From UBA1479 sp048263775 (GTDB lineage Bacteria > Pseudomonadota > Alphaproteobacteria > Rhodospirillales > Casp-alpha2): a stretch of 64,000 bases of DNA. The position numbers and the translations under genes were made by a program. Where the stretch lies: assembly GCA_048263775.1 (NCBI GenBank), contig JBLXDU010000004.1, positions 324,290-388,289 on the forward strand. The letters run 5' to 3'. A model generated the notes under the pieces. The model saw only the letters and a program-made list of their open reading frames with translations, did not search any database and was not told the DNA's origin. How positions within the stretch are numbered: position 1 is the first letter of the stretch; the number at the start of each line of letters is the position of its first letter. Below, one piece after another: positions 16,081 to 24,998 of this stretch.

Positions 16081-16704
16081 CTAGTTTCGGCGCACCATGG
16101 CCAGACCGGCGCCGGCGGCGATCAGCATGCCGCCGGTGATCCGGTTGCGGATGCGCTGGGCGCGCGCGCTCTTGACCGCCCCCAACAACCGCCCGCCGAT
16201 CACCGCATAGCCGCTGTCGAACGCAACGGCGATCAAAAGGAACGCGCCGCACATGGCCCACAGCTGCGGGCCCGCGGGCAGGGCGGGATCGAGGAACTGG
16301 GGAAAGAACGCGGCATAGAAGGCGAGCAGCTTCGGATTTGTCCAGGCCACGAACGCCGCCTGCAGGAACATGCGCCCGGCCCGTGGGGCGGTGACGGCGG
16401 CGGGCGCCTCGGGCGGGACCGGCTTTTCGCGGAAAGCCTGCACACCCAGATAGACCAGATAGGCGACGCCCAGCCAGCGCAGGACTTCGAACCCGTCGGA
16501 CAGGATCGCCATGGCCGAGGCCAGGCCCAGGGCCGTGATCGCCAGTTGCTGCGCCAGGGCGAAGGCCGTGCCGGCGACGGTGATCAGCCCGGCCTTGACG
16601 CCGAACCGCATGGACCGGGAAATCACCAGCATCACGTTGGGCCCGGGGATGATGATCAGCACCGCCGTGGCGGCGATGAAGGCGGAAAACAGCGTCCAGT
16701 TCAT
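16081..16704 (-). CDS. LysE/RhtB family amino-acid exporter
   Basis: An inner-membrane transporter of 207 residues with the six-helix layout of LysE/RhtB permeases. The N-terminal signature TAVLIIIPGPNVMLVISRSMRFGVKAG is typical, followed by WLGVAYLVYLGVQAF and the FVAWTNPKLLAFYAAFFPQF segment. It exports small amino acids or related metabolites; the substrate cannot be read from sequence. It converges with the tautomerase gene (10-base gap) and diverges from lepA. Confidence 0.93.
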   Translation of the reverse strand: MNWTLFSAFIAATAVLIIIPGPNVMLVISRSMRFGVKAGLITVAGTAFALAQQLAITALGLASAMAILSDGFEVLRWLGVAYLVYLGVQAFREKPVPPEAPAAVTAPRAGRMFLQAAFVAWTNPKLLAFYAAFFPQFLDPALPAGPQLWAMCGAFLLIAVAFDSGYAVIGGRLLGAVKSARAQRIRNRITGGMLIAAGAGLAMVRRN

Positions 16705-16816
16705 GGCGGGTCCGTCCTTGTCCGGAAGTCTTCGGTTTGATTAGCAAAGGCGGGGCATCGCGTAAATGCGATTCCCCTTTGCTACGGCCCGCCGCCGATG
16801 CTACATCACGCCCGCC

Positions 16817-18619
16817 ATGACAACCGACCTCAGCCATATCCGCAACTTCGCGATCATCGCCCATATCGACCACGGAAAGTCGACGTTGGCCGACCGCCTG
16901 ATTCAGATGACGGGCGGGCTGACCGACCGCGAGATGTCGGAACAGGTGCTCGACAGCATGGATATCGAGCGCGAGCGCGGCATCACCATCAAGGCGCAGA
17001 CCGTGCGCCTGGACTACACCGCCAAGGACGGCGAGAAATACGTCCTCAACCTGATCGACACGCCGGGCCATGTCGACTTCACGTATGAAGTCTCACGCTC
17101 CCTCGCCGCCTGCGAAGGCTCGCTGCTGGTCGTCGACGCGACCCAGGGGGTCGAGGCGCAGACCCTGGCCAACGTCTATCTCGCCCTGGATGTCGACCAC
17201 GAGATCATTCCCGTGCTTAACAAGATCGACCTTCCGGCGGCCGAAACGGAACGGGTCAAGGCGCAGATCGAGGACGTGATCGGCCTGGATACCTCGGACG
17301 CCCTGGAAATTTCCGCCAAGACCGGTATCGGCATCGACAGCGTGCTCGAAGCCGTGGTCACCCGCCTGCCGGCGCCCAAGGGCGACCCGTCGGCGCCGCT
17401 GTCGGCCCTTCTGGTCGACAGCTGGTATGACCCCTATCTCGGCGTGATGATCCTGGTCCGGGTCGTCGACGGCACCCTCAAGCGCGGTCAGCGCATCCGC
17501 ATGATGGCGAACGACGCCGCCTATCAGGTCGATCAGGTCGGCTATCTCCGGCCCAAGCCGACCAAGGTCGACGAACTGGGCCCGGGCGAAGTCGGTTATT
17601 TCACCGCCGCCATCAAACGGGTTGCCGATACCAACGTGGGCGACACCATCACCGACGACCGCAAGCCGGCGGCCAAGCCGCTGGCGGGGTTCAAGCCCTC
17701 CGTGCCGGTGGTGTTCTGTGGCCTGTTCCCGACGGACGCCGGCGATTACGAAGACCTTCGTGATTCCCTGGAAAAGCTGCACCTGAACGACGCCAGCTTC
17801 CATTTCGAGGCCGAATCCTCGGCCGCCCTGGGCCTCGGCTTCCGCTGCGGGTTTTTGGGCCTTCTGCATCTTGAAATCGTCCAGGAACGGCTGGAGCGCG
17901 AATTCGATCTGGACCTCATCACCACCGCCCCCAGCGTGGTCTACAAGGTGTACCGGACCGACGGCGTGATGCGCGAACTGCACAACCCCGTCGACATGCC
18001 GGACCCGTCGGCCATCGATTACATCGAAGAGCCCTGGATCAAGGCCAGCATCATGGTGCCCGACGAATATCTGGGCGCCGTGCTGCAACTGTGCACGGAC
18101 CGCCGCGGTGAACAGGAAAACCTGACCTATGTCGGCAACCGGGCGCTGGTCGTCTACCGCCTGCCGCTCAACGAAATCGTCTTTGATTTCTACGACCGGC
18201 TGAAATCCGTCAGCCGCGGCTATGCCAGCTTCGATTATGAACTGGAAGGCTACCGCGAGGGCGACCTGGCCAAGGTCTCGATCCTGGTCAATCTGGAGCC
18301 CGTGGACGCGCTCGCCTTCATCGTTCACAAATCCCATGCCGAAGCCCGGGGACGGCAGATCTGCGAAAAGCTGAAGGACCTGATCCCGCGCCAGCTGTTC
18401 AAGATCGCCATCCAGGCCGCCATCGGCGGCAAGGTCATCGCCCGCGAAACGCTCGGCGCCATGCGCAAGGACGTCACCTCCAAATGTTACGGCGGCGACA
18501 TCACGCGTAAGAAGAAGCTTCTGGAAAAGCAGAAGAAGGGCAAGAAGCGCATGCGCCAGTTCGGCAACGTGGAAATCCCGCAGTCGGCCTTCCTGGCCGC
18601 GCTCAAGACCGGCGAATAA
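16817..18619 (+). CDS. lepA: Elongation factor 4 (LepA)
   Basis: Ribosome-associated GTPase of 600 residues. G1 is AHIDHGKST, G3 is DTPGHVDF, G4 is NKIDL. Domain II, the EF-G-like domains III and V, and the LepA-specific C-terminal domain (KLKDLIPRQLFKIAIQAAIGGKVIARET) follow, ending in a basic KKKLLEKQKKGKKRM tail. Length and order match the family. LepA influences initiation and elongation, particularly under ionic stress. The start at 16817 (MTTDLSHIRN) marks the usual N-terminus; a longer 17-residue Arg-rich extension is unlikely. Confidence 0.97.
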   Translation: MTTDLSHIRNFAIIAHIDHGKSTLADRLIQMTGGLTDREMSEQVLDSMDIERERGITIKAQTVRLDYTAKDGEKYVLNLIDTPGHVDFTYEVSRSLAACEGSLLVVDATQGVEAQTLANVYLALDVDHEIIPVLNKIDLPAAETERVKAQIEDVIGLDTSDALEISAKTGIGIDSVLEAVVTRLPAPKGDPSAPLSALLVDSWYDPYLGVMILVRVVDGTLKRGQRIRMMANDAAYQVDQVGYLRPKPTKVDELGPGEVGYFTAAIKRVADTNVGDTITDDRKPAAKPLAGFKPSVPVVFCGLFPTDAGDYEDLRDSLEKLHLNDASFHFEAESSAALGLGFRCGFLGLLHLEIVQERLEREFDLDLITTAPSVVYKVYRTDGVMRELHNPVDMPDPSAIDYIEEPWIKASIMVPDEYLGAVLQLCTDRRGEQENLTYVGNRALVVYRLPLNEIVFDFYDRLKSVSRGYASFDYELEGYREGDLAKVSILVNLEPVDALAFIVHKSHAEARGRQICEKLKDLIPRQLFKIAIQAAIGGKVIARETLGAMRKDVTSKCYGGDITRKKKLLEKQKKGKKRMRQFGNVEIPQSAFLAALKTGE

Positions 18620-18639
18620 CCGGGCGGGGGCGATCCTAC

Positions 18640-18942
18640 ATGCTGCCCAACCCTCAAGCCCCGATCCGCTCGTTCCTCACCGGCTGCCTGTTCCTGGCGG
18701 CTCTGGTCACGGGCGCCCTGATGATCTGGGTCCTGCGTCAGGAAGACGCCGGGCAATATTGCGTCGCGGACGGCGGGGATCTGTTCGGCCTGTGCCGCCC
18801 GACGGCGGATTTCCTGATCAACGGCCTGGTCTGGTACGCCCTGATTTTCGGCGCCCTGGCTCTGCCCATTGCCTCGGTGGTGGTGATGCGCTGGGCGGCC
18901 AAGCGGCGCGGCGGCGGCCCGGGAACTCCCGGCCGGCCCTAG
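18640..18942 (+). CDS. Small two-helix membrane protein
   Basis: A 100-residue predicted inner-membrane protein with two transmembrane helices, about residues 11-31 (FLTGCLFLAALVTGALMIWVL) and 60-85 (INGLVWYALIFGALALPIASVVVM). The short loop between them contains two cysteines (YCVADGGDLFGLCR) that could form a disulfide if periplasmic. The C-terminus is basic (RWAAKRRGGG). No family was recognised. It begins 20 bases after lepA with no clear ribosome-binding site and converges, with a four-base overlap, on the next gene. Confidence 0.65.
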   Translation: MLPNPQAPIRSFLTGCLFLAALVTGALMIWVLRQEDAGQYCVADGGDLFGLCRPTADFLINGLVWYALIFGALALPIASVVVMRWAAKRRGGGPGTPGRP

Positions 18943-19478
18943 CGGCCGGCGCCCGGCGGCGGCAGGCTGTCGACGTCGATATCGAAATCGGCTTCCGATT
19001 CCGCGTAAGTCAGCCCCGCTTCGTCCAAAAAATGCTGGGTTTCGTGGCTCGGGGCCATGTCGTCGCCGTCGCCATAGCCGTCCTGCATGGCCTGTTCGGC
19101 CAGTTCGTCGTACAGAAACATCGAATCCTCGCGCTCCTGCAGGTCCTGGACCTCGTCCGCCGTCAATTGCCGCCGGGGGCGGCAGAACCAGGTCAGCAGC
19201 CCGCCGGGCAGGCCGGTCAGCAACCACGCCGGCAGGTCGAGCAAGGGGCGGATCACGGCGGACCACAATTCAGGGGACAGACGCTCGACCCGGATCTGCG
19301 TGACCACCAGGTTACCGGGCCAGGCCGTGTACCAGATGTCATGGGCGGAGACCAAATGCAGGCCGCGCCCGGGCTCGGCCTTAACCAGGGCTTCGGCCGC
19401 GCCGGCGGCAAACGCCGCCAAAAGCAGGGCCCAACCCAGGTAGAACGCCACGCGCTTTATGGTCCAGCCGGTCATCAT
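18939..19478 (-). CDS. Uncharacterised single-pass membrane protein with acidic tail
   Basis: A 179-residue protein with one N-terminal transmembrane helix (about residues 7-28: VAFYLGWALLLAAFAAGAAEAL), a probable membrane-proximal hydrophobic stretch (LLDLPAWLLTGLPGGLLTWF) and then a cytoplasmic region starting at RPRRQLTADEVQDL. The last 70 residues are strongly acidic (DGYGDGDDM, ESEADFDIDVDS). The start MMTGWTIKR at 19478 is the first of two adjacent ATGs. No known domain was identified. It converges with the two-helix membrane gene, overlapping by four bases. Confidence 0.68.
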   Translation of the reverse strand: MMTGWTIKRVAFYLGWALLLAAFAAGAAEALVKAEPGRGLHLVSAHDIWYTAWPGNLVVTQIRVERLSPELWSAVIRPLLDLPAWLLTGLPGGLLTWFCRPRRQLTADEVQDLQEREDSMFLYDELAEQAMQDGYGDGDDMAPSHETQHFLDEAGLTYAESEADFDIDVDSLPPPGAGR

Positions 19479-19648
19479 GACTTTGTTATGGGGCCGACAC
19501 ACAATCCGGGCAATGATTATCGAGACACAATGCCGTGCGCGGTTTGCGACCCTTGATGCCGCTTTAACCGTTGCATGCCACCCCGCCGCCCGCTATTTTC
19601 CGCCCCCTGTTCCCCGGGGGCCGCGACTGCCCCGGTGGTGGAACGCGC

Positions 19649-19738
19649 GGAGGGGTGGCCGAGTGGCTGAAGGCGCACGCTTGGAAAGCGTGTATAGGGG
19701 CAACTCTATCGGGGGTTCGAATCCCCCTCCCTCCGCCA
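19649..19738 (+). tRNA. tRNA-Ser (anticodon GGA)
   Basis: A 90-base class II tRNA with encoded CCA. The acceptor stem is GGAGGGG / TCCCTCC with a terminal G73. The anticodon stem-loop CGCTTGGAAAGCG gives anticodon GGA, reading TCC/TCT. A long variable arm (TGTATAGGGGCAACTCTATC) is characteristic of serine tRNA, and the T arm is GGGGG-TTCGAAT-CCCCC. Confidence 0.97.
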
Positions 19739-19876
19739 AATTTCTTTCCTGAAAATTTGTCCGCACCCTCTTCCGGCCCTGGGCCGGGATTGCTAGGCTC
19801 TGCGCCTGCATTCCGTATCGCCCGCCCCCTTGTCCCAAGGGACCGGCCGGGCGGCCATCACTTGAGGACATCCCAC

Positions 19877-20764
19877 ATGACCCAGATCGCATTCATCGGC
19901 GTCGGCAACATGGGCAATCCCATGGCAGCCAATCTGATCAAGGCCGGGCATACGGTCGCGGCCTTTGACCTGTCGGCGGACTTGCTGGCCAAGGCGGCGA
20001 AAGCCGGGGCGCGGGCCGCCACCAGCGCCGCCGATGCGGCCCAGGGGGCCGAGGTCGTCATCACTATGCTGCCCGCCGGCAAGCATGTGAAAGAGGTCTG
20101 CCTGGGCGGCCTGTTCGACGCCCTGCCCGCCGGCACCCTGGTGATCGACTGTTCGACCATCGACGTCGATACCTCGCGCGAGGTCCATGCGGCGGCGGCG
20201 GCCAAGGGCTTCGCCATGGTCGACGCGCCCGTGTCCGGCGGCGTCGGCGGGGCCGAGGGCGCGACTTTGACCTTTATGGTCGGCGGTGCGGACGATGCCT
20301 TTGCCCGGGCCAAGCCGCTGTTGGAGAAAATGGGCAAGACCATCGTCCATTGCGGCGGCCCCGGAAACGGCCAGGCGGCCAAGATCTGCAACAACATGAT
20401 GCTGGGCATTCAGATGGCGTCCGTGGCCGAGGCCTTCGTGCTGGCGGAAAAACTGGGCCTGGATGCGCAGCGCCTGTTCGACGTGTCGTCCACGGCGTCC
20501 GGCCAGTGCTGGTCGCTGACCACATATTGCCCGGTGCCGGGCCCGGTGCCGACCTCGCCCGCCAACCGGGACTATACCCCTGGCTTCGCGGCCGCCCTGA
20601 TGCTGAAGGACATGGGCCTTGCCATCGCCGCCGCGAACAGCACCGGCGCCGACGTGTCGGTTGCCGAAAAGGCGGCCTCGCTCTATCAGGATTACGCCGA
20701 CGCCGGTCAGGCCGGTAAGGATTTTTCCGGCATCATCAACCTGATCCGCGACCGCGCCAAATAA
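19877..20764 (+). CDS. mmsB: 3-hydroxyisobutyrate dehydrogenase (MmsB-like)
   Basis: NAD-dependent beta-hydroxyacid dehydrogenase of 295 residues. The Rossmann motif IGVGNMGNPMAANL starts near residue 5. The substrate motif DAPVSGGVGGAEGATLTFMVGG and the catalytic Lys in GNGQAAKICNNMMLG follow. Sequence and length best fit 3-hydroxyisobutyrate dehydrogenase of valine catabolism; 2-hydroxy-3-oxopropionate reductase is the main alternative. The start at 19877 follows GAGGA. It is the first of a same-strand run of five genes (to 24380). Confidence 0.9.
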   Translation: MTQIAFIGVGNMGNPMAANLIKAGHTVAAFDLSADLLAKAAKAGARAATSAADAAQGAEVVITMLPAGKHVKEVCLGGLFDALPAGTLVIDCSTIDVDTSREVHAAAAAKGFAMVDAPVSGGVGGAEGATLTFMVGGADDAFARAKPLLEKMGKTIVHCGGPGNGQAAKICNNMMLGIQMASVAEAFVLAEKLGLDAQRLFDVSSTASGQCWSLTTYCPVPGPVPTSPANRDYTPGFAAALMLKDMGLAIAAANSTGADVSVAEKAASLYQDYADAGQAGKDFSGIINLIRDRAK

Positions 20765-20799
20765 CACCAAAAGCAACATCACCTAAGGAGCATCCATCC

Positions 20800-21288
20800 A
20801 TGACCATCAAGACCGGCGACCGCGTGCCCTCTGCCACCATCTTCAAAATGGGCGACGACGGCGGACCCGAAGCGGTTTCCACCGACGATTATTTCAAGGG
20901 CCGCAAGGTCGTGGTGTTCGGCCTGCCGGGGGCCTTCACCCGCACCTGTTCGGCCAAGCATCTGCCGGGCTTCGTCACCCAGGCCGATGCCATCCTGGCC
21001 AAGGGCGTTGACGAAATCGCCTGCGTCTCCGTCAACGACGCCATGGTCATGACGGCCTGGGGCCTGTCCCACGAAGCGCCCGGCAAGGTGACCATGCTGT
21101 CCGACGGCAACTGCGCCCTGACCGAAGCCATGGGCCTGGCCTCCGACATGTCGGCCAAGGGTTACGGCAAGCGCTCCAAGCGCTATGCCATGATCGTCGA
21201 GGACGGCACGGTCACCCATTTCGCGCTGGAAACGGAACCGGGGCTCAACGTGTCCTCGGCGGAGCAGATTCTCGCGGCCCTCGGCTGA
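20800..21288 (+). CDS. Peroxiredoxin (Prx5 / thioredoxin- or glutaredoxin-dependent)
   Basis: A 162-residue peroxiredoxin that reduces hydrogen peroxide and alkyl hydroperoxides. The peroxidatic motif is PGAFTRTCSAKHLPGF (proline, threonine and cysteine around residues 43-51). Prx5-type features follow: IACVSVNDAMVMTAWG and SDGNCALTEAMGLASDMS. A second cysteine in the latter (GNC) may resolve; many Prx5 are one-Cys with external thiols. It follows mmsB closely with an AAGGAG ribosome site. Cytoplasmic. Confidence 0.94.
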   Translation: MTIKTGDRVPSATIFKMGDDGGPEAVSTDDYFKGRKVVVFGLPGAFTRTCSAKHLPGFVTQADAILAKGVDEIACVSVNDAMVMTAWGLSHEAPGKVTMLSDGNCALTEAMGLASDMSAKGYGKRSKRYAMIVEDGTVTHFALETEPGLNVSSAEQILAALG

Positions 21289-21311
21289 TCCCGACAGGCA
21301 GGGAGAGACCG

Positions 21312-22223
21312 ATGACCGACGGCGGCAACATGCGCCCGCTGCGCTTTACCCATTTCGGGGCGGCGGGCTGGAAAATCACGGACGGCGAGACGGTTATCCT
21401 GCTCGACCCCTATCTGTCGCGGGTGCGTTTTCAGGGCCGGCGTTACGGCCCCCATGACGCAACTGAAATTCCCGACGATCCGCGCCCGGTGGTGAAGATG
21501 ACCGAGCCCGCCGGCCACGACACGGCGACCATCGACCGCCACGTGCCCGAGGCCGATTTCATCATCCTGTCCCATTCCCATTTCAACCACGCCATGGACG
21601 TGCCCTATATCGCCAACAAGACGGGTGCGGTGGTGATCGGCACGGAAAGCACCTGCAACATCGCCATCAACGGCGGCGTGCCGGACGAACAGATCCATGC
21701 CGTGCGGGGCGGCGAGGATTACCAGTACGAGACCTTCTCCATCCGCGTGATCCCGAGCCTGCATTCGGCCCTGTCCTGCAAGCTGTACAAGGACTTCGGC
21801 ACCATCCCGGTGCAGGACGAACCGCTTTGCCTGGATGACTATGTCGAGGGCGGCACGCTCGCCTATCTGATCCGCATGGGCGGGCGCGAGATTTTGTTGT
21901 TCGGTTCCATGAACTTCATCGAGCGCGAGGTCGAGGGCCTGCGCCCGGACGTCGCCTGCATCGCCTCGGCGCCGCCGCGTCTCGACATTCACGACTACAC
22001 GGCCCGCCTGATGCGCTGCCTGGGCAATCCTCCGCTCGTGGTCGCGACCCATTGGGACGACCAGGGCCTGCCCTTCGGCGCGCCCCAGGACAAGGCCCTG
22101 GCCCATACGGACGCCTTCATCCAGGAGGTCAAGGCGGCATCGCCCCGGACCGAGGTTTTCGTGCCGCGTCATTTCCAGACCCTGGCCCTCGATGCCCAGG
22201 GCCGGATGCGCGTGGCCGACTAG
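21312..22223 (+). CDS. MBL-fold metallo-hydrolase family protein with an altered metal motif
   Basis: A 303-residue protein of the metallo-beta-lactamase fold. The opening FTHFGAAGWKI...VILLDPYLSR and the loop IILSHSHFNHAMD place it in the fold's UlaG/RomA-like branch. The canonical HxHxDH motif here reads HSHFNH, with Asn in place of the metal-2 Asp. A late ATHWDD and a PRHFQTL give further His/Asp candidates. It may bind one metal or none, so catalysis is uncertain. It lies in the mmsB-prx row, and no partner suggests a substrate. Confidence 0.82.
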   Translation: MTDGGNMRPLRFTHFGAAGWKITDGETVILLDPYLSRVRFQGRRYGPHDATEIPDDPRPVVKMTEPAGHDTATIDRHVPEADFIILSHSHFNHAMDVPYIANKTGAVVIGTESTCNIAINGGVPDEQIHAVRGGEDYQYETFSIRVIPSLHSALSCKLYKDFGTIPVQDEPLCLDDYVEGGTLAYLIRMGGREILLFGSMNFIEREVEGLRPDVACIASAPPRLDIHDYTARLMRCLGNPPLVVATHWDDQGLPFGAPQDKALAHTDAFIQEVKAASPRTEVFVPRHFQTLALDAQGRMRVAD

Positions 22224-22293
22224 CGGCGCGCGCTGTTCCGGCCCTCCGCCCCGCGTGCTAGGGTCGGCAAAACTTTCTTGGGAGGATACCAAC

Positions 22294-23334
22294 ATGACCA
22301 CCATCAACACCCTGCTGCCGACCTCGCTGGTCGGTTCCTACGCCCAGCCCAACTGGCTGCTCGACCGCGCCAAGCTGGCCGGGCGCTTCCCGCCGCGCAC
22401 GCGGGCGAAAGAGCTGTGGCGGGTCGATCCGGAATATCTGGAAGAAGCCCAGAACGACGCCACCATCCTGGCCATCCGCGATCAGGAACGGGCCGGGCTC
22501 GACATCATCACCGACGGTGAGATGCGCCGCGAAAGTTATTCCAACCGTTTCGCCACGGCGCTGTCGGGGGTCGACATCGACAATCCGGGCGAAGCCCTCG
22601 ACCGGTCCGGCCATCCCAACCCGGTGCCGCGCATCGTCGGCAAGATCACCCGCATGCATGCGGTCGAGGTCGAGGACGTGAAATTCCTGCGCGCCAATAC
22701 GGACCGCAAGATCAAGATCACCGTGCCCGGCCCCTTCACCATGTCGCAGCAGGCGCAGAACGATTTCTATGCGTCCGAGGCGGATCTCGCCATGGACTAC
22801 GCCGCCGCTGTGAACGAGGAAGTCCGCGACCTGTTCGCCGCCGGCGCCGACGTGGTGCAGCTGGATGAGCCCTACATGCAGGCCCGCCCGGAAAAGGCGG
22901 GCGAGTTCGGACTGGATGCGCTGAACCGCGCGCTCGACGGGATCGAGGGCGAGACCGCCGTGCACATCTGCTTCGGCTATGCCGCCATCATCCACGAACG
23001 GCCCGAGGGCTATTCCTTCCTGCCGCAGTTGGCGGCCTGTTCGGTCTGCGACATTTCCATCGAGACGGCGCAGTCGCATCTGGATTGCGCCGTGCTGGAG
23101 ACGCTCCCGGAAAAGAACATCATCCTGGGCGTGCTCGATCTCTCGACCCATGACATCGAAACGCCGGAAACGGTGGCCGAACGCATCCGCAAGGGCCTTG
23201 CCCATCATCCGGCGGAAAAGATCATCGTGGCGCCGGATTGCGGGCTCAAGTATCTGCCTCGTGACGTCGCCTTCGGCAAGATGAAGGCCATGGCCGACGG
23301 TGCGGCCATCGTCCGCGCGGAAATCTCCAAATAA
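22294..23334 (+). CDS. MetE C-terminal-like methyltransferase (cobalamin-independent methionine synthase family)
   Basis: A 346-residue TIM-barrel protein of the MetE/archaeal MetE-core family. It lacks the N-terminal half of full MetE. The zinc-binding set appears complete: His-x-Cys in ETAVHICFGY near residue 230, a downstream Glu in ISIETAQSH, and Cys in APDCGLKYLPRDVAFGKM. The substrate segments DIITDGEMRRESY and VVQLDEPYMQ are typical. Stand-alone homologues take methyl groups from varied donors, so methionine synthesis is likely but not proven. Start at 22294 after GGGAGGA. A CurA-type reductase follows 32 bases downstream, probably co-transcribed. Confidence 0.85.
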   Translation: MTTINTLLPTSLVGSYAQPNWLLDRAKLAGRFPPRTRAKELWRVDPEYLEEAQNDATILAIRDQERAGLDIITDGEMRRESYSNRFATALSGVDIDNPGEALDRSGHPNPVPRIVGKITRMHAVEVEDVKFLRANTDRKIKITVPGPFTMSQQAQNDFYASEADLAMDYAAAVNEEVRDLFAAGADVVQLDEPYMQARPEKAGEFGLDALNRALDGIEGETAVHICFGYAAIIHERPEGYSFLPQLAACSVCDISIETAQSHLDCAVLETLPEKNIILGVLDLSTHDIETPETVAERIRKGLAHHPAEKIIVAPDCGLKYLPRDVAFGKMKAMADGAAIVRAEISK

Positions 23335-23366
23335 GAAAAGCCAAGAGAGCAAAAGAAAGCCGACCC

Positions 23367-24380
23367 ATGACCGAGACCAATACCCGGGTGTTGTTCAACT
23401 CCACGCCCGAAGGCCTGCCCGTGCCGGGTAACTTCCGCCTCGACGAAGCCCCCCTGCCCGAACCGGGGGCGGGGCAGTTCCTGCTGCGCAATCTGTATCT
23501 CTCGCTCGATCCCTATCAGCGCATGCTGATGGGCGGCGGTTGGACCTACAGCCCCAACGTGCTGAAGCCGGGCGACCTGATGGTCGGGCGCGTGTTGGGC
23601 GAGGTGGTTGCGACGAATAACACCGACTTTCCCGTCGGCACCCATGTCGTCGGGCGGCTCGGCTGGCAGACCCATGTGGTATCGGACGGATCGGATTTGG
23701 ATTTCGTCGTCACACCCAAACCGGGGGTGCCGCTCTCGGCCTATCTCGGCGTCTGCGGGTCGACCGGCGTCACCGCCTGGGTCGGGCTCAAGATCACGGG
23801 TCAACCCAAGGCGGGCGAGACGGTCGTCGTCTCCGCCGCCGCCGGATCGGTCGGCAGCTGCGTCGGCCAACTGGCCAAGGACATGGGCTGCCGCGCCGTC
23901 GGCATCGCCGGCGGGCCGGACAAATGCAAACTGGTGGTCGATGAATTCGGCTTCGACGCCTGCATCGACTACAAGGCCCCGGACCTGGCGGGACAGTTGA
24001 AGACGGCCGCACCCGACGGCGTCGACGTCTATTTCGACAACGTGGGCGGCGAAATTCTGGAAACCGTCATGGGCCAGTGCAACCGCCTGGCACGTATTCC
24101 CGTCTGCGGTGTGCTCGCGCGCTACAACGAAACGGGCGCGCCTTATGGCAACAAGAACATGCACCTGTTCTTCGACAAGTCGCTGAAGATGGAAGGCTTC
24201 GTGCTCAACGCTCATAAGGCCATCTGGCCCCAGGCGCGGGCCGAACTGGAAGCCATGGTGGCCGACGGCCGGATGAAGTATCGCGAGACAATCGCGGACG
24301 GAATCACCGCCGCGCCGGACGCCTTCATTGGCATGCTGCAGGGCAAGAACCTGGGCAAGCAGTTGGTCAAGCTGACCTGA
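23367..24380 (+). CDS. NADP-dependent medium-chain reductase (CurA / leukotriene B4 12-hydroxydehydrogenase family)
   Basis: Zinc-free MDR oxidoreductase of 337 residues. The N-terminal GroES-like domain has LSLDPYQRMLM and LKPGDLMVGRVLGEV, and lacks the zinc cysteines. The Rossmann domain carries VVVSAAAGSVGSCVGQLAKDMG near residue 152 and DVYFDNVGGEIL. The sequence matches CurA/PGR-type alkenal and enone reductases that use NADPH on alpha,beta-unsaturated carbonyls. No regulator is next to it. It converges on the next gene with a 15-base gap. Confidence 0.92.
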   Translation: MTETNTRVLFNSTPEGLPVPGNFRLDEAPLPEPGAGQFLLRNLYLSLDPYQRMLMGGGWTYSPNVLKPGDLMVGRVLGEVVATNNTDFPVGTHVVGRLGWQTHVVSDGSDLDFVVTPKPGVPLSAYLGVCGSTGVTAWVGLKITGQPKAGETVVVSAAAGSVGSCVGQLAKDMGCRAVGIAGGPDKCKLVVDEFGFDACIDYKAPDLAGQLKTAAPDGVDVYFDNVGGEILETVMGQCNRLARIPVCGVLARYNETGAPYGNKNMHLFFDKSLKMEGFVLNAHKAIWPQARAELEAMVADGRMKYRETIADGITAAPDAFIGMLQGKNLGKQLVKLT

Positions 24381-24395
24381 CGTTTCGCCCCCGGC

Positions 24396-24938
24396 TTACG
24401 CGCAGGTCGCCCCCCTGAGGTGCGCCTTGCCGTCCGTCCCGAAGACGCCCCGGGCGTTCCCTTCGCCGATTTGGGGATGGGTGAACAGGCCCAGGATCTC
24501 GGCGCCCGCGATCTCCTCGCCCGTCACATAGGCTTGGCCCTCGGCGGAATTTTCCAGACGGTCGTCCAGATCGATCGAGAACACGAAGGTGCGGCCCGGG
24601 GTGAAATTGCTGAAATGCAGGGTCAGTTCCTCCGCCCCGTCGGCAACCACGGGAGCCTGCATCAAGCCGACTTCGCCTTCGACGGATTCGAACTGCTGCG
24701 GCTCCGACGCGCCGGCGCCGCCGAAATCCGTGTCGAACACCACGCGCCCGGCGGAATTCGCCGCGTGGAATTCCAGGCTCAGCAGGGTCCAGGGCTCCAG
24801 GCTTTTGTTCTCGATGATGAACAGATCGGGGCTTGAATCGATAAAGCGAATGACGACCTCGGGCCCGCAGGCGCGCGCCGCGGGGCCCAAAACCAGGCCC
24901 AAGATCAATGCCGCCGTGCCGATGAACGCGCGCCGCAT
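24396..24938 (-). CDS. Uncharacterised secreted protein
   Basis: A 180-residue exported protein. The signal peptide (RRAFIGTAALILGLVLGPAARA) is followed by a mature Cys at CGPEV. The rest is a beta-rich domain: VVIRFIDSSPDLFIIENKSLEPWTLLSLEFHA, AGRVVFDTDFGGAG, TLHFSNFTPGRTFVFSIDLDD, ending GATCA with a second Cys that may pair with the first. The style resembles short secreted proteins of Alphaproteobacteria sometimes labelled aggregation-factor-core-like, but this is a resemblance only. The start at 24938 follows GGGAGG by seven bases. It lies downstream of egtB-egtD on the same strand. Confidence 0.72.
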   Translation of the reverse strand: MRRAFIGTAALILGLVLGPAARACGPEVVIRFIDSSPDLFIIENKSLEPWTLLSLEFHAANSAGRVVFDTDFGGAGASEPQQFESVEGEVGLMQAPVVADGAEELTLHFSNFTPGRTFVFSIDLDDRLENSAEGQAYVTGEEIAGAEILGLFTHPQIGEGNARGVFGTDGKAHLRGATCA

Positions 24939-24998
24939 GATGCTGCCTCCCTTGGGGCCTCCATAGGCCGCCCCGTGTCTCAAAGCATGGCCGAAGTC

